Shown: one piece after another, positions 26,623 through 37,183 of the stretch
Layout: the number at the start of each line of letters is the position of its first letter
Position numbering within the stretch: position 1 is the first letter of the stretch
NCBI RefSeq assembly: GCF_004348975.1
Contig: NZ_SMFP01000013.1
Span: 1 to 64,000, forward strand
Length of the DNA stretch: 64,000 nt
Reading direction: 5' to 3'
DNA from: Antarcticimicrobium sediminis
GTDB taxonomy: Bacteria; Pseudomonadota; Alphaproteobacteria; Rhodobacterales; Rhodobacteraceae
The notes under the pieces: generated by a model
The model's database searches: none
What the model was told of the DNA's origin: nothing
The model's input: the letters and a program-made list of their open reading frames with translations, nothing else
Made by a program: the position numbers and the translations under genes

Positions 26623-26995
26623 CTAACATCCTCCGCGCAGCGACCGAGTATCGGACGGTGGCGTCCGGAAATCGAACGCGGTGGCGCGGGCCGCGTCTTT
26701 GTCTTGGGGCACCTGAAAATGGGGTGCGGCACTTTGCGGGATCCACCCGATCTTGACCTTACGGCAAGTTCTGCGCAGCGTTCCTGTGCACGCCGCGACA
26801 CCACGGATGGCACGCGGCGTCAGGCTTTGGTGACCAGTATGTTTTGTCCAATTCTGAATTGGTGTTAGGGTAGCCCGAGCAAACGATACGCGTTTAGGAA
26901 ACGGGGTGGCGGATGCATCGTGCAATGTTCCGGAGGGGGGGCACCTTGCGCAGCAGGACCAGCATTCGCCACGCTGATAAGGGAGGAAATACCGG

Positions 26996-28975
<1,980 letters not shown>

Positions 28976-28998
28976 TAACGACAGCCGATAAAACGAGA

Positions 28999-29026
28999 AA
29001 CGGCACCCCGAATCCGGGATGCCGTT
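28999..29026. terminator. Terminator between the activator gene and the carboxylase operon
   Basis: AACGGCACCCCG (28999-29010) pairs with CGGGATGCCGTT (29015-29026) with one mismatch. The T-rich run TTTCTCGTTTTATC lies on the minus-strand side, so it mainly ends the leftward carboxylase operon. Confidence 0.7.
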
Positions 29027-29060
29027 CTGCCATAGGGGGTAGTCCTGACGGGGAGAGGGG

Positions 29061-29891
29061 TCAGGCCGGAATCCCCTGTAGCTGCGCGACCGCATCCAGA
29101 ACGGACTCGGGCGGGTGATCGACGGGAATTTGCGCATAAAGGAACTGCGCCGGCCCCGCCTTGGGCAGATCGCCGCCAGCGAAAAGCGCGGCGCTGACAT
29201 CCCGGCCCTGTGGGGCATCGCCCTCGCCGATCACCGCATCAAAGCGCGCGGCGTCTTCGGGGGCCACACCGCGCCCGACCACCGCCCAACGATAATGCCG
29301 CGCGGCGTTCAGCAGCGGCGCATAGCGATCCGCCGACCCCGGCGTCTCACCTTCTTCGATCAAGAGCCCGCCAACAGGGCGTTGCGCCACGCAGCGGATG
29401 AAATCGGCGACATACATCGCCGCGTCCTCGGTCGTGTCCGCGTCGACCGAGGGTGCGCGTCCGGCGACCTGCTGCGCCTCGGCCAGCCAGGCCCCGGGGG
29501 CGGGCATCGACAGCACCAGCGGCACCTGCCCCTGAAGATGGGCGCCGACGGCCTCGGCCACCTCGTCCAGCAGGGCACGCGGGCCGTCCTCCTCCAGCAT
29601 CCGCCGCAACGGATAGGTGGCGCGCCGTTTTGAGCCCATCTCGGCGGCCAACTCCGGGTGGCGTGCCTGCCACGAGCGGAACAGATCGCCGACATTCACA
29701 ACCGCTACGTCCGAACGCAGCAACCCGCGGGCCTGGGTGAAGAACGACAGGTACTTTGCCGCGCCCTCGGCCCATGGATCGCCCTGCGCGCCCAGCAGAA
29801 GCCGGCGGGCATAGCCCGACGACTCCAGCCAGACCCGCAGCGCCTTCGTGCCCGTGGCGTCGGGCAGATCATCTGCGAGATGTTGGCTCAT
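29061..29891 (-). CDS. ApcE-like accessory subunit of a ketone carboxylase
   Basis: A 276-residue soluble protein of about 30 kDa with no motif I can name. It is acidic and helix-rich, with Ala-rich segments and the strand-like VPLVLSMPAPGAWL and GGLLIEEGETPG. It is the last gene of the five-gene operon and overlaps the previous one by four bases. In acetophenone carboxylase the fifth gene encodes a subunit of about 34 kDa that must be added to the core complex for activity. The match of position and size leads to this call; I did not recognise it by sequence alone. Confidence 0.65.
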   Translation of the reverse strand: MSQHLADDLPDATGTKALRVWLESSGYARRLLLGAQGDPWAEGAAKYLSFFTQARGLLRSDVAVVNVGDLFRSWQARHPELAAEMGSKRRATYPLRRMLEEDGPRALLDEVAEAVGAHLQGQVPLVLSMPAPGAWLAEAQQVAGRAPSVDADTTEDAAMYVADFIRCVAQRPVGGLLIEEGETPGSADRYAPLLNAARHYRWAVVGRGVAPEDAARFDAVIGEGDAPQGRDVSAALFAGGDLPKAGPAQFLYAQIPVDHPPESVLDAVAQLQGIPA

Positions 29892-32152
29892 TGCTTTTCG
29901 TCTCCCGCAACCCCGGCGGCGGTCAGGCGCGCTTCAAGCTCGGCAATGCGCACATCCTTGGGGTGCATCATGTAGTTGGGCCGGGGTTCATCCGCGCGGC
30001 GGGTGATATCGGGCGCGCCCATATAAAGCGTGTCGATGTCATCCCCCCAGCAGCCGAAATAGGGCAGATGCGCCGGCGGCTTGGGCTGGTTCCAGCCCTT
30101 GATGAACTCGGCATAGGGCGTCGAGCGTGCGATGCGGGCCTTGCGTTCCTCGTCGCGCGCCTGTTCAGTTGCCTCAAAGTCGATGGCAAGAGTTTTGGGG
30201 TCAAAGACCACCTTGTAAAGCCGCGCGGCCACTTCGGCCGACATCAGCCCTTCTTCGATATCCTTCACCACGTTCACCGGGTCACGTTCCAGCAGATCGC
30301 CATAGCCTGCGCCAGCGCCCTGACTGATCATGAACAATTCACCGCGCTTCGAGATTTCGAACCCCATACCCATGTGATGGGTGCTGTATTTCGCGTCCTC
30401 GAAGGGCTGCTCGTTCATGATTTCTTCGATCGAGTGGCGGAATTTCTCCGGCTCGTTCATCAGGACATCGTAGACGTCCACATCCTTGACCTTGCACAGC
30501 GGATAGGTGCCGCAGGCATAGCCACCGAACAGACCCTGCAACGGCGGGATCTTGGCGCCCTCAGCGGTGGTCATGAAGCCCCACTGTTCCGAGTCCTTGG
30601 TCGACACCATCATCGAATAGCCTTGGCCGCCGCGATACTTGCCCGGTGCGATGGCGTCGCGTGTCATCTTCTTGGACACCAGTTGCAGGAAGGGAACTTC
30701 TTCTTCGTTCAATTCCTGTTCGCCAATATCGGCCATGGTGGCAAAGATCGGGGCCAGTGCATGTTCGCCATCCCGGTCCGATGTGGCACCTGCCCCCATG
30801 CCGTTGAGATCGGCGCAGAGGTTGCCCAAGGTCTCGCCATGCTGGCTGACACCGCCCCAGATGAAGGTGTTGATCATGTTGAAGGTCGGCGCATGCACCT
30901 TGGTGAACTTCTCCGGGCAGGAGTAGAGGAACTTTGCCACCGCATGTTGCCCGGCGGTGAAGCCGGTGAAGATCGACATCAGCGATTGCGAGTTCGGCGC
31001 GTCATAGGAACAATCCACGATCGAATGCGGATCGGTGATTACCTCGATCGGCGCAAACGCCGCCTGTCCACGCGGCAGGTCGGGCCAGACGTAGCACAGG
31101 AACACCTGTGACAGCATGCCCTTGAGACCGGCAACGATGGTGTTGGTCGCCCGGTTGGTGAATTCCGGGCTGGAGCCGCGGAAATCAAAGATCAGCCGGT
31201 CGCCGGTTTTGGTGAGCTTGCAGTTGATCTTGACCACGCAGTTTTCGCGCAATGTCGAATCCTGAATGATATAGCTGCGCACGGTCATGTCCGGCCATTC
31301 GGAAATGCGGCGTTTCACCTCGGCGCGCACGTCCTCCATGGTCAGGCGCAGGGTCGAAACCAGCGCGTCCGGGCCATCGGATTTCAGCGTTTCTTCGATG
31401 CGCTGCTTGATCCGCAGGCAGGCGAAAAGTTTTACCTTCATGTCCTCGTATTGCAATTTCGGTTCGCGTACCGAGTTCTGCAGGAAGGTCAGCACATCGC
31501 GCTTGATCTGATAGTTTTCGACCACCTTGAACGGCGACATCTTCAGCCCTTCGTCGCTGGGGCTTTCGGCCATCGAGGGCATGCCGCCCGGCTCAATGGC
31601 GCCGTTCTCGCCTTCATGCACTGTCGAGGCGACCCAGCACAGCAGCTTGCTGTCATGGAAGATCGGCAGGATCATCGACTGGTCGGTGTTGTGGACGTTG
31701 CCGTAACGGCTGTCGTTGTGGATAAAGCCGTCGCCGTCCTTCACCCCGACGGTGGGCTCGTTGATCCAGTTCTTGATGATGAACTTGATCGGGTGGTGGA
31801 CCAGGGCCGAAAAGATCAACACCCCGCCCGCCGAGGCGATGGCGAGATCGCCGCTGGCCGAATAGACGCCGGTGATCACGTCACCCCATTTGGCGCCTGG
31901 GGCCGCCCCCATCTGTTCGACCATTTCAAAGCCTTCGTCGCAGCCCGACTGTAGCCGGTCGCGGATCTTGGCAACGATATGATTGTCGGACACCTTGGCG
32001 ATTGCTGCGTCTTCGTCTTGGGTGCGCGGCATCAGGTCGTGGTTTTGCATGATCTCGGGATCGGGGCCGAGAAACAGCGTGGTGTCATCAAGGAACTTCT
32101 TGATGAGGTTCATTTCTTCCAGCGACGGGGCCGTTGTGTTCATATCTTTCAT
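29888..32152 (-). CDS. HyuB-type subunit of an acetophenone-carboxylase-like enzyme (ApcD-like)
   Basis: A 754-residue hydantoinase B/oxoprolinase family protein. It shows the family traits VYSASGDLAIASAGGVLIFSA, the SPEFTNRATNTIVAGLKGM stretch, a late GKYRGGQGYSMMV and the Gly-rich SQGAGAGYGD. In the carboxylase complex this type of subunit carries the site where the enol phosphate of the ketone meets carboxyphosphate or CO2. The ATG at 32152 follows AGGAGGAGACAGAC. A strong 11-base stem-loop lies between this gene and the HyuA gene before it. Confidence 0.88.
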   Translation of the reverse strand: MKDMNTTAPSLEEMNLIKKFLDDTTLFLGPDPEIMQNHDLMPRTQDEDAAIAKVSDNHIVAKIRDRLQSGCDEGFEMVEQMGAAPGAKWGDVITGVYSASGDLAIASAGGVLIFSALVHHPIKFIIKNWINEPTVGVKDGDGFIHNDSRYGNVHNTDQSMILPIFHDSKLLCWVASTVHEGENGAIEPGGMPSMAESPSDEGLKMSPFKVVENYQIKRDVLTFLQNSVREPKLQYEDMKVKLFACLRIKQRIEETLKSDGPDALVSTLRLTMEDVRAEVKRRISEWPDMTVRSYIIQDSTLRENCVVKINCKLTKTGDRLIFDFRGSSPEFTNRATNTIVAGLKGMLSQVFLCYVWPDLPRGQAAFAPIEVITDPHSIVDCSYDAPNSQSLMSIFTGFTAGQHAVAKFLYSCPEKFTKVHAPTFNMINTFIWGGVSQHGETLGNLCADLNGMGAGATSDRDGEHALAPIFATMADIGEQELNEEEVPFLQLVSKKMTRDAIAPGKYRGGQGYSMMVSTKDSEQWGFMTTAEGAKIPPLQGLFGGYACGTYPLCKVKDVDVYDVLMNEPEKFRHSIEEIMNEQPFEDAKYSTHHMGMGFEISKRGELFMISQGAGAGYGDLLERDPVNVVKDIEEGLMSAEVAARLYKVVFDPKTLAIDFEATEQARDEERKARIARSTPYAEFIKGWNQPKPPAHLPYFGCWGDDIDTLYMGAPDITRRADEPRPNYMMHPKDVRIAELEARLTAAGVAGDEKQ

Positions 32153-32182
32153 GTCTGTCTCCTCCTGTCGGATTACGGGTAT

Positions 32183-32210
32183 GCTCCGGCGCCCCTCCTG
32201 GCGCCGGAGC
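32183..32210 (-). other. Stem-loop between the ApcC-like and ApcD-like genes
   Basis: Perfect 11-base arms GCTCCGGCGCC (32183-32193) and GGCGCCGGAGC (32200-32210) around a 6-base loop, inside the operon and without a T-run. It is probably an mRNA processing or stability element. Confidence 0.65.
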
Positions 32211-32218
32211 TGACCGGT

Positions 32219-34375
32219 TCAGTGGCGGATAGCCGGGGTTTCATTGCGCAGGAACCAGGTTGCGCCCTGTTTCGCCGCCACCAATGTCCAGCCTGGGTTG
32301 ACCAGAAAGGTCGTGACCTCCGAGGTGACGATGGCCGGTCCTTCGATCTCGACCCCCGGGTTCAGCGCTGCACGGGTCCAGACCGGAGTGTCGATCGCCC
32401 CGTCCTGCCCGACGAAATGGCAGGTGCGGTGGCTGGCCGGGGCCGGTGCGGCGGTGCGCTCCGCCTTGGGCAGCGGTTTGATATCCTCGAACTTGACCGT
32501 TTCGTGCCGGGCATAGGTCGCCACGCGGATGGTATTGATCCGGATGCCCGCCTCTGGCGCCTGTGAGCCTTCGCCAAAGCGTTTGCCGTAGTCGGTCGAG
32601 AACTGCGAGATCATCGCCAGCACATCGGCCGGGCCGTGCAGTTCGTGAGTGGGAACCACCGCCGTGGTCTGTACCAACTGGTTGCCATAGCGCATGTCCA
32701 GCTCAAGATCGTGGCTGATATCCTCGGCCGCTACGCCCTGGCGCAATAGATCCTGCCGCCCCTTTTCCTTCAATTCGGCGACGATGGCATTGAAGCGGGT
32801 GTAGTCGTCAAAGATGTGGCGGGTGTTGCTGTCGTACAGCACCAGATAAAGCGACTGCTCGTGGATGTGGAGTTGGTGCATATTGCCCGCCCCCACCGCC
32901 GAAAAGACCGAGGACAGCGGCGGCGCGAGGATCTTGTCGATGCTGAGGTTCTGCGCAATGCCGCAACAATGCAGCGGGCCGTTGCCGCCATAGGCCAGCA
33001 TGGTGAAGTCCTTGGGGTCATATCCCCGTGCACGCAGTTCGGTGAACAGCCCGTTGGCCATGTTGTCGTCGACCTTTTCGCGGATTAGTTTGGCCGCGTC
33101 GATCACCTCGCAATCGAGGTCGTCACAGATCGTGTCCTCAATTACTGCCTTGGCCCGGCGTGGGTTCAACGGGATCGAGCCACCGGCGTAGTTTTCCGGG
33201 TCGAGATAGCCCAGCAACAGGTCGGCGTCGGTCACCGTGGGTTTCATGCCGCCCCGGTCATAGCAGGCCGGGCCGGGATCGGATCCGGCACTTTCGGGGC
33301 CGCATTGTACAGTCTTGTACATCCGGTCATAGGAGGCGACCGAACCGCCCCCGGCCCCCAGCGTCACCAGATGCACCATCGGAACCGACACCAGCCAGCG
33401 GTCGATCACCGGGTTGAAGTCATAGTGCTTCACTCCGCCTTCGACGACGATGCCGATATCATAGCTGGTGCCGCCCATGTCGGTGGCGATCACATTGCCC
33501 AGTTCGGCCTGCAACGACAGATGCTCTGACGCGCCGATGCCTGACACCGGGCCAGAGTGGATGGTCTGCAGGGCGTCGGTGGAGTTGAGCTGCGCCATGC
33601 CGCCGGAGTTGTGGATCACCAGCATCGGTTTGTCATAGGTGTGTGCGCGCAGGTTCTGCTCCAGCTGCGACAGCGCGTGATACATGGTGGAGTGCAGATA
33701 GCCATCGACGATGGCCGAGGTGGAGCGCACGTATTCGCCCTTCCGACCGGCTACCTGATGCGACAGGATCACCGGAATCGCGCCCAACAGGTGCGAGGGG
33801 TATTCTTCCAGCAGGATTTCCTCGATGCGCTGCTCGTTCACCGGGTTCACCACCGAGTTGACCAGTGCAACAACGATGATTTGCGCGCCACGGTCGACTA
33901 GTTCGCGCAACTGACGCCGCACGTCTTCTTCATCCAGCGGCATCACCGTGTTGCCCTGAAAATCCAGACGTTCGCGCACGCCGCGGATCATATGCGGCTC
34001 GACCAGCGGGTTGGGGCGCTGCGCGTTTGGCATGTCTTGCTGTCCGAGGGTGTCCAACCCTTCGCCATAGCCACGGGCGCGGCTCAGCGGCACAGTGGCC
34101 TCATAGCCAGCGGTGACCAGCATCCCGAGCTTGGGGCCCTTGTGCTCGATCAGCGCGTTGGTGCCCAGCGTGGTGGCATAGCGCACGCTGTCCACCTCGG
34201 TCAGGACGTGTTCCAGATCCACGTCCAGAACGTCGCAGGCTTTGCCAAGGGCTTCGTTGAAGCCCATGGCCAGATTGTGGTGCGTGGTCAGTGCCTTGGT
34301 TTCGATATACTGCTCGCCCCAGACGACGAAACAGTCGGTGAAGGTGCCACCGATATCAACGGATACGCGTTTCAT
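32219..34375 (-). CDS. HyuA-type subunit of an acetophenone-carboxylase-like enzyme (ApcC-like)
   Basis: A 718-residue hydantoinase A/oxoprolinase family protein with an ASKHA ATPase fold. The phosphate-binding loops are VSVDIGGTFTDCFVV at the N-terminus and VIATDMGGTSYDIGIVVEGG in the middle; YGGNGPLHCCGIAQNL is the family's adenosine-side motif. This subunit should hydrolyse ATP to phosphorylate a ketone enol or bicarbonate. It is the second HyuA copy in the operon, which separates this enzyme from acetone carboxylase (one HyuA, one HyuB, one small subunit). Two stem-loops lie just upstream. Confidence 0.9.
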   Translation of the reverse strand: MKRVSVDIGGTFTDCFVVWGEQYIETKALTTHHNLAMGFNEALGKACDVLDVDLEHVLTEVDSVRYATTLGTNALIEHKGPKLGMLVTAGYEATVPLSRARGYGEGLDTLGQQDMPNAQRPNPLVEPHMIRGVRERLDFQGNTVMPLDEEDVRRQLRELVDRGAQIIVVALVNSVVNPVNEQRIEEILLEEYPSHLLGAIPVILSHQVAGRKGEYVRSTSAIVDGYLHSTMYHALSQLEQNLRAHTYDKPMLVIHNSGGMAQLNSTDALQTIHSGPVSGIGASEHLSLQAELGNVIATDMGGTSYDIGIVVEGGVKHYDFNPVIDRWLVSVPMVHLVTLGAGGGSVASYDRMYKTVQCGPESAGSDPGPACYDRGGMKPTVTDADLLLGYLDPENYAGGSIPLNPRRAKAVIEDTICDDLDCEVIDAAKLIREKVDDNMANGLFTELRARGYDPKDFTMLAYGGNGPLHCCGIAQNLSIDKILAPPLSSVFSAVGAGNMHQLHIHEQSLYLVLYDSNTRHIFDDYTRFNAIVAELKEKGRQDLLRQGVAAEDISHDLELDMRYGNQLVQTTAVVPTHELHGPADVLAMISQFSTDYGKRFGEGSQAPEAGIRINTIRVATYARHETVKFEDIKPLPKAERTAAPAPASHRTCHFVGQDGAIDTPVWTRAALNPGVEIEGPAIVTSEVTTFLVNPGWTLVAAKQGATWFLRNETPAIRH

Positions 34376-34400
34376 TCTCGCTCCCTATGTCTACCCGGGG

Positions 34401-34469
34401 GGCCGTCCTCCTCGACGGTCTCACCCGGTGGTGTCCGCCCGCCTGCGCCGCAAAGGGCACCGGCGGACA
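34401..34469 (-). other. Two stem-loops between the small-subunit and ApcC-like genes
   Basis: GGCCGTC (34401-34407) pairs with GACGGTC (34414-34420) with one wobble. TGTCCGCC (34432-34439) pairs perfectly with GGCGGACA (34462-34469), with possible further pairing inside (TGCGCC with GGGCA). They fill a 109-base gap in an otherwise compact operon. Confidence 0.55.
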
Positions 34470-34484
34470 TGTCATGTGAAATGC

Positions 34485-34883
34485 TCAGTGGGTGTGGGCC
34501 CGGCCCGCCACCACGGAAGGGCCGGCATCGGGCAGCATCGCGGGACCGCGCGCCGCCCATTGCGCTTTGAGCGCGGCAACATCGACCTGCATGTCCCAAA
34601 GCGGCGGATGGCCGGGGATGGCATATTCCGTTTCAACCTGCGTGCCGCAGGAGGGGCAGCAGAATTCCAGAATACGCACCCACTCCGGGTCAGGGCTGAA
34701 GGTGAACTTGTACTTGTCCGGGTCAATCACCGGCGGGTGGATTTCGCGCGGGTCGCGGTTGTGGACCAGCAGCCCTTCCTTGTAGTTTCCTTCTGCTGGC
34801 GCGATCTCGTGATCGCAGACGCGGCATTCCCACTTTTCGGTTTCAAGGTTGATGCGCAGATATTCGGTCATCGGTATTTTCAT
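34485..34883 (-). CDS. Small zinc-ribbon subunit of an acetophenone-carboxylase-like enzyme (ApcB-like)
   Basis: A 132-residue protein of about 15 kDa. Two cysteine pairs, CRVC (WECRVCDHEIAP) and CPSC (FCCPSCGTQVE), form a probable zinc ribbon, as in the small subunits of acetone and acetophenone carboxylases. The size matches the 15-kDa zinc subunit of the Apc complex. The ATG at 34883 has GGGAGGAG upstream and lies five bases after the ApcA-like gene; a second ATG four codons later is a less likely start. The gene ends with a His-containing tail (AGRAHTH). Confidence 0.85.
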   Translation of the reverse strand: MKIPMTEYLRINLETEKWECRVCDHEIAPAEGNYKEGLLVHNRDPREIHPPVIDPDKYKFTFSPDPEWVRILEFCCPSCGTQVETEYAIPGHPPLWDMQVDVAALKAQWAARGPAMLPDAGPSVVAGRAHTH

Positions 34884-34888
34884 CGGTC

Positions 34889-36823
34889 TTACTCCTCCCG
34901 GTCCAGAATGACGTCGCCGGCGTCCGAGACGACGAGCGTCCAACCCGCAGGCACGCGGGCAGTGAAATAATCCTCCTCAAGGATGGCGGGCCCCTGCGCG
35001 TAATCGCCCGGGGTCATCGCGTTCAGGTGATAGACCGGCAGGTCGATCCGGCCCTGTTCGGGGACCAGCACCTTGCGGGTATCGGCAGGTTTTGCCTTGG
35101 TCCCGCGCTTGACCGAGACCGCATCGCCACTGGCGTGACGCAGGCTTTTGACTGCGTTCAGTTCCAGTTCCACCGCGGTGGCCGAGGCCAGGGCCGAGGG
35201 GAACTCTGCCATCTCGTCGAGATCATGCACCACATCGCCCTCGGGGGTTTCGGCGACAAGACGGGCGGTGACGGTATAGCTGCCCTCGTCAAAACCTTCG
35301 GCGAACATGTCGCGAGCGGCCTTCTTCGTCAGCGTGTCGATTGCGGCGCGCAAGGTCTTGGTGTCGTGCGCCTCCAGCCCCACGACATAGCGTTGCGACA
35401 CGTCGCAGGTGCCGATGCCATAGGCCGAGAACACCGCCGCCATCGCCGGGATTGCCACCCGTTTGATCCCCGCCTTTTCGGCCACGCCGCAGGCGTTGAG
35501 CGGACCCGCGCCGCCAAAGGCCATCAGCACCGTGTCGGGCGCGATTTTGGTGAAGCGGTGCAATTCGCCCGCGATCTTGGTTTCAAAGGCAGCCGACATC
35601 GCCAACACGGCCGCGTCCAGATCAAGGCCCAGCGGCTCGGCTACATTGGCCATGACCGCCGCTTCGGCGCGGGTCGCATCCAACCCCATGCCGCCGCCGA
35701 AATAGGAGGCCGGATCAAGCAGACCCGCCAACAGGCTGGCATCGGTGATCGTCGCCTCTTTGCCGCCGCGCCCGAAACAGGCCGGGCCGGGCAGGGCGCC
35801 GACGCTTTCAGGGCCGATGGCAATGGCGCCGTCCGCTGCTTTGAACACCGAACTTCCGCCCGCCCCGGCGCTGGAGATCTCGCACAGGGGGAAGGACACG
35901 CTGATGCCCTCGACGTTGCCGCGCCGGATATCCGCGACCTTGCCGTCGGTGCATTGGCCGATATCGGTGGTGGTGCCGCCCACATCAATCGAGACGGCAT
36001 CGCGGAAGCCATAAAGACCGGAGAAGGTCTTGAGCCCCTCCATCCCGCCACGCGGGCCAGAGCTGTAGGTCTTGATCGCAACCGTTTTCGCCACGCGCGA
36101 GGCGTCGCCGTCATTGCGGAAAATCAACAGCGGGTTCTTGGTGCGATACTCCCGCAACCGGTTTTCGGCTTGGAAAAGAAACGCCTCCATCGAGGTGTGC
36201 AGGAAAGAGTTGATCAGCGCCGACCATGCGCGGCGTTCGGCGTCGCGATCCACCGTCAGGTCAGATGCATAAAGCACCGGCACCGCGCCCAGCAGGTGAC
36301 GTGGATATTTGCGCAGCACGATCTTTTTCACCAGATCCTCGGCGGCATGGAAATCCGATCCGCCGAAACAGATCACAAGCCGGTTCGCACCCTTGGCCGT
36401 GAGTTGGTTGATGGTCTTGACGATTTCGACCTCGGCCTCGGTCGTGTCGAGCACGGTGGTGTCGACAAAGGCCACACGATCACCGACCAGTGCGTCATAG
36501 ACATCCGGATCATGGGTGCGCAGCGCTTGCGGCAGATCGCCAGAGGAGGCGTCCAGCACGAGCCCCAGTTTCGGCCCCTTGCGTTCACAGATCGCATTGG
36601 TGCCCTGCGTCGTCGAATAGCGGATCAACTCTACCTCTTCGAGCAGCCGCTTGACATCCTCGGCGCCATAGAGGGTTTCAGATGCTTTCTGCAGCCCTTC
36701 GAAGAAACACTTCGACAGGTCGTAGGGCGTGGTCAGAACCTTGGTCTTTTTCACGCCGTCATCCGACATGATGCAGACGTCGGTCAGAGTGCCGCCGTTA
36801 TCAATATTGATCTGAAATGCCAT
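34889..36823 (-). CDS. First HyuA-type subunit of an acetophenone-carboxylase-like enzyme (ApcA-like)
   Basis: A 644-residue protein of about 69 kDa and the first gene of the operon. ASKHA loops are INIDNGGTLTDVCIM at the N-terminus (Asn replaces the usual Ile before GGT) and SIDVGGTTTDIGQC, with AFGGAGPLNACGVAEKAG later. I chose the ATG at 36823 behind GGGAGGAGAAATGCACA; upstream codons in frame run through the promoter. Gene order HyuA, zinc ribbon, HyuA, HyuB, about 30-kDa protein is the same as apcABCDE of Aromatoleum acetophenone carboxylase. That enzyme carboxylates acetophenone to benzoylacetate at the cost of ATP. The substrate here is unknown. Confidence 0.88.
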   Translation of the reverse strand: MAFQINIDNGGTLTDVCIMSDDGVKKTKVLTTPYDLSKCFFEGLQKASETLYGAEDVKRLLEEVELIRYSTTQGTNAICERKGPKLGLVLDASSGDLPQALRTHDPDVYDALVGDRVAFVDTTVLDTTEAEVEIVKTINQLTAKGANRLVICFGGSDFHAAEDLVKKIVLRKYPRHLLGAVPVLYASDLTVDRDAERRAWSALINSFLHTSMEAFLFQAENRLREYRTKNPLLIFRNDGDASRVAKTVAIKTYSSGPRGGMEGLKTFSGLYGFRDAVSIDVGGTTTDIGQCTDGKVADIRRGNVEGISVSFPLCEISSAGAGGSSVFKAADGAIAIGPESVGALPGPACFGRGGKEATITDASLLAGLLDPASYFGGGMGLDATRAEAAVMANVAEPLGLDLDAAVLAMSAAFETKIAGELHRFTKIAPDTVLMAFGGAGPLNACGVAEKAGIKRVAIPAMAAVFSAYGIGTCDVSQRYVVGLEAHDTKTLRAAIDTLTKKAARDMFAEGFDEGSYTVTARLVAETPEGDVVHDLDEMAEFPSALASATAVELELNAVKSLRHASGDAVSVKRGTKAKPADTRKVLVPEQGRIDLPVYHLNAMTPGDYAQGPAILEEDYFTARVPAGWTLVVSDAGDVILDREE

Positions 36824-36957
36824 TGTGCATTTCTCCTCCCGTTCCTGTTGCGCAGGCCAACTGGCCCCGACGGCGCAGCCTGTGCGCCGGGTCCGGTCCT
36901 TGGGCGAACGGGTCTCCTGTCCCGTCCTGCCCGCTGACCGAGCCTGCCAAAGGAGAA

Positions 36958-36972
36958 GCAGGAAGCGTTCCA
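36958..36972 (-). promoter_or_regulatory. Candidate sigma-54 promoter of the carboxylase operon
   Basis: Minus strand TGGAACGCTTCCTGC matches TGGCACGNNNNTTGC at 9 of 11 informative positions and keeps GG and GC at the required spacing. It predicts a start near 36947 and a leader of about 124 bases before the ApcA-like gene. Confidence 0.6.
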
Positions 36973-37095
36973 CCATCGCGGGATGCGAGGAAGAAAAACG
37001 ACAAGGCTTTGAAATCTAGTGATTTAAAAAAGTGCAGGACTTTCCCTCGCGCATCTGTCCTTTTCTTGGCGTTCGGATTCCAGACGGTTTCAGGA

Positions 37096-37113
37096 CACCT
37101 CCGTCCGGAGGTG
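37096..37113. promoter_or_regulatory. 18-base palindrome upstream of the carboxylase operon
   Basis: CACCTCCG-TC-CGGAGGTG has perfect 8-base arms. It lies about 125 bases upstream of the sigma-54 candidate and 71 bases before the IclR start. It could be the activator's enhancer site or the IclR operator. Confidence 0.5.
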
Positions 37114-37183
37114 GCAGGATCTTCCCAGGGTGGAAATTCGGTTTCCTCTTGCCGGGTCGGGCTTTAGGATGGCGCTCTGATCA

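Larger units (their letters stand above)
26531..26995. other. Divergent control region between the GTPase and activator genes
   Basis: A 465-base region with no gene that I can support. It contains the palindrome at 26607-26622, a weak sigma-54 promoter for the GTPase gene at 26561-26575, a lone half-site GCGACA at 26795-26800, and an A/T-rich segment around 26838-26870 (TATGTTTTGTCCAATTCTGAATTGG, which includes the inverted repeat CCAATTC-TGAATTGG) that may hold the activator promoter. Confidence 0.5.
36824..37183. other. Divergent control region between the carboxylase operon and the IclR gene
   Basis: A 360-base region without a gene. It contains the sigma-54 promoter candidate at 36958-36972 and a perfect 18-base palindrome at 37096-37113. 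An A/T-rich segment (about 36990-37035) lies between them and could allow DNA bending, though I saw no clear IHF site. Confidence 0.55.

Noticed and set aside
26808-26822. TGGCACGCGGCGTCA upstream of the activator gene, resembling a sigma-54 -24 element
   Set aside because: The -24 half is perfect, but the -12 position reads GTCA instead of TTGC.
29888-36823. Acetone carboxylase (acxABC) as the identity of the operon
   Set aside because: Acetone carboxylase has one HyuA, one HyuB and one small subunit. This operon has two HyuA genes, an early 15-kDa zinc ribbon gene and a fifth gene, as in acetophenone carboxylase.
29888-36823. Hydantoinase or 5-oxoprolinase as the identity of the HyuA/HyuB genes
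   Set aside because: The zinc-ribbon subunit and the linked sigma-54 activator are features of the ketone carboxylases, not of hydantoinases or oxoprolinases.
36875-36889. Second sigma-54-like sequence before the carboxylase operon (CGGCGCACAGGCTGC on the minus strand)
   Set aside because: Spacing is right, but it matches fewer consensus bases than the site at 36958-36972.
35027-36937. A long open frame antisense to the first carboxylase gene
   Set aside because: Its Arg/His/Gly-rich translation has no recognisable domain, and the opposite strand carries a clear HyuA protein. Similar shadow frames occur opposite other GC-rich genes (17170-18219, 41297-43096, 46863-48530, 62054-63733).
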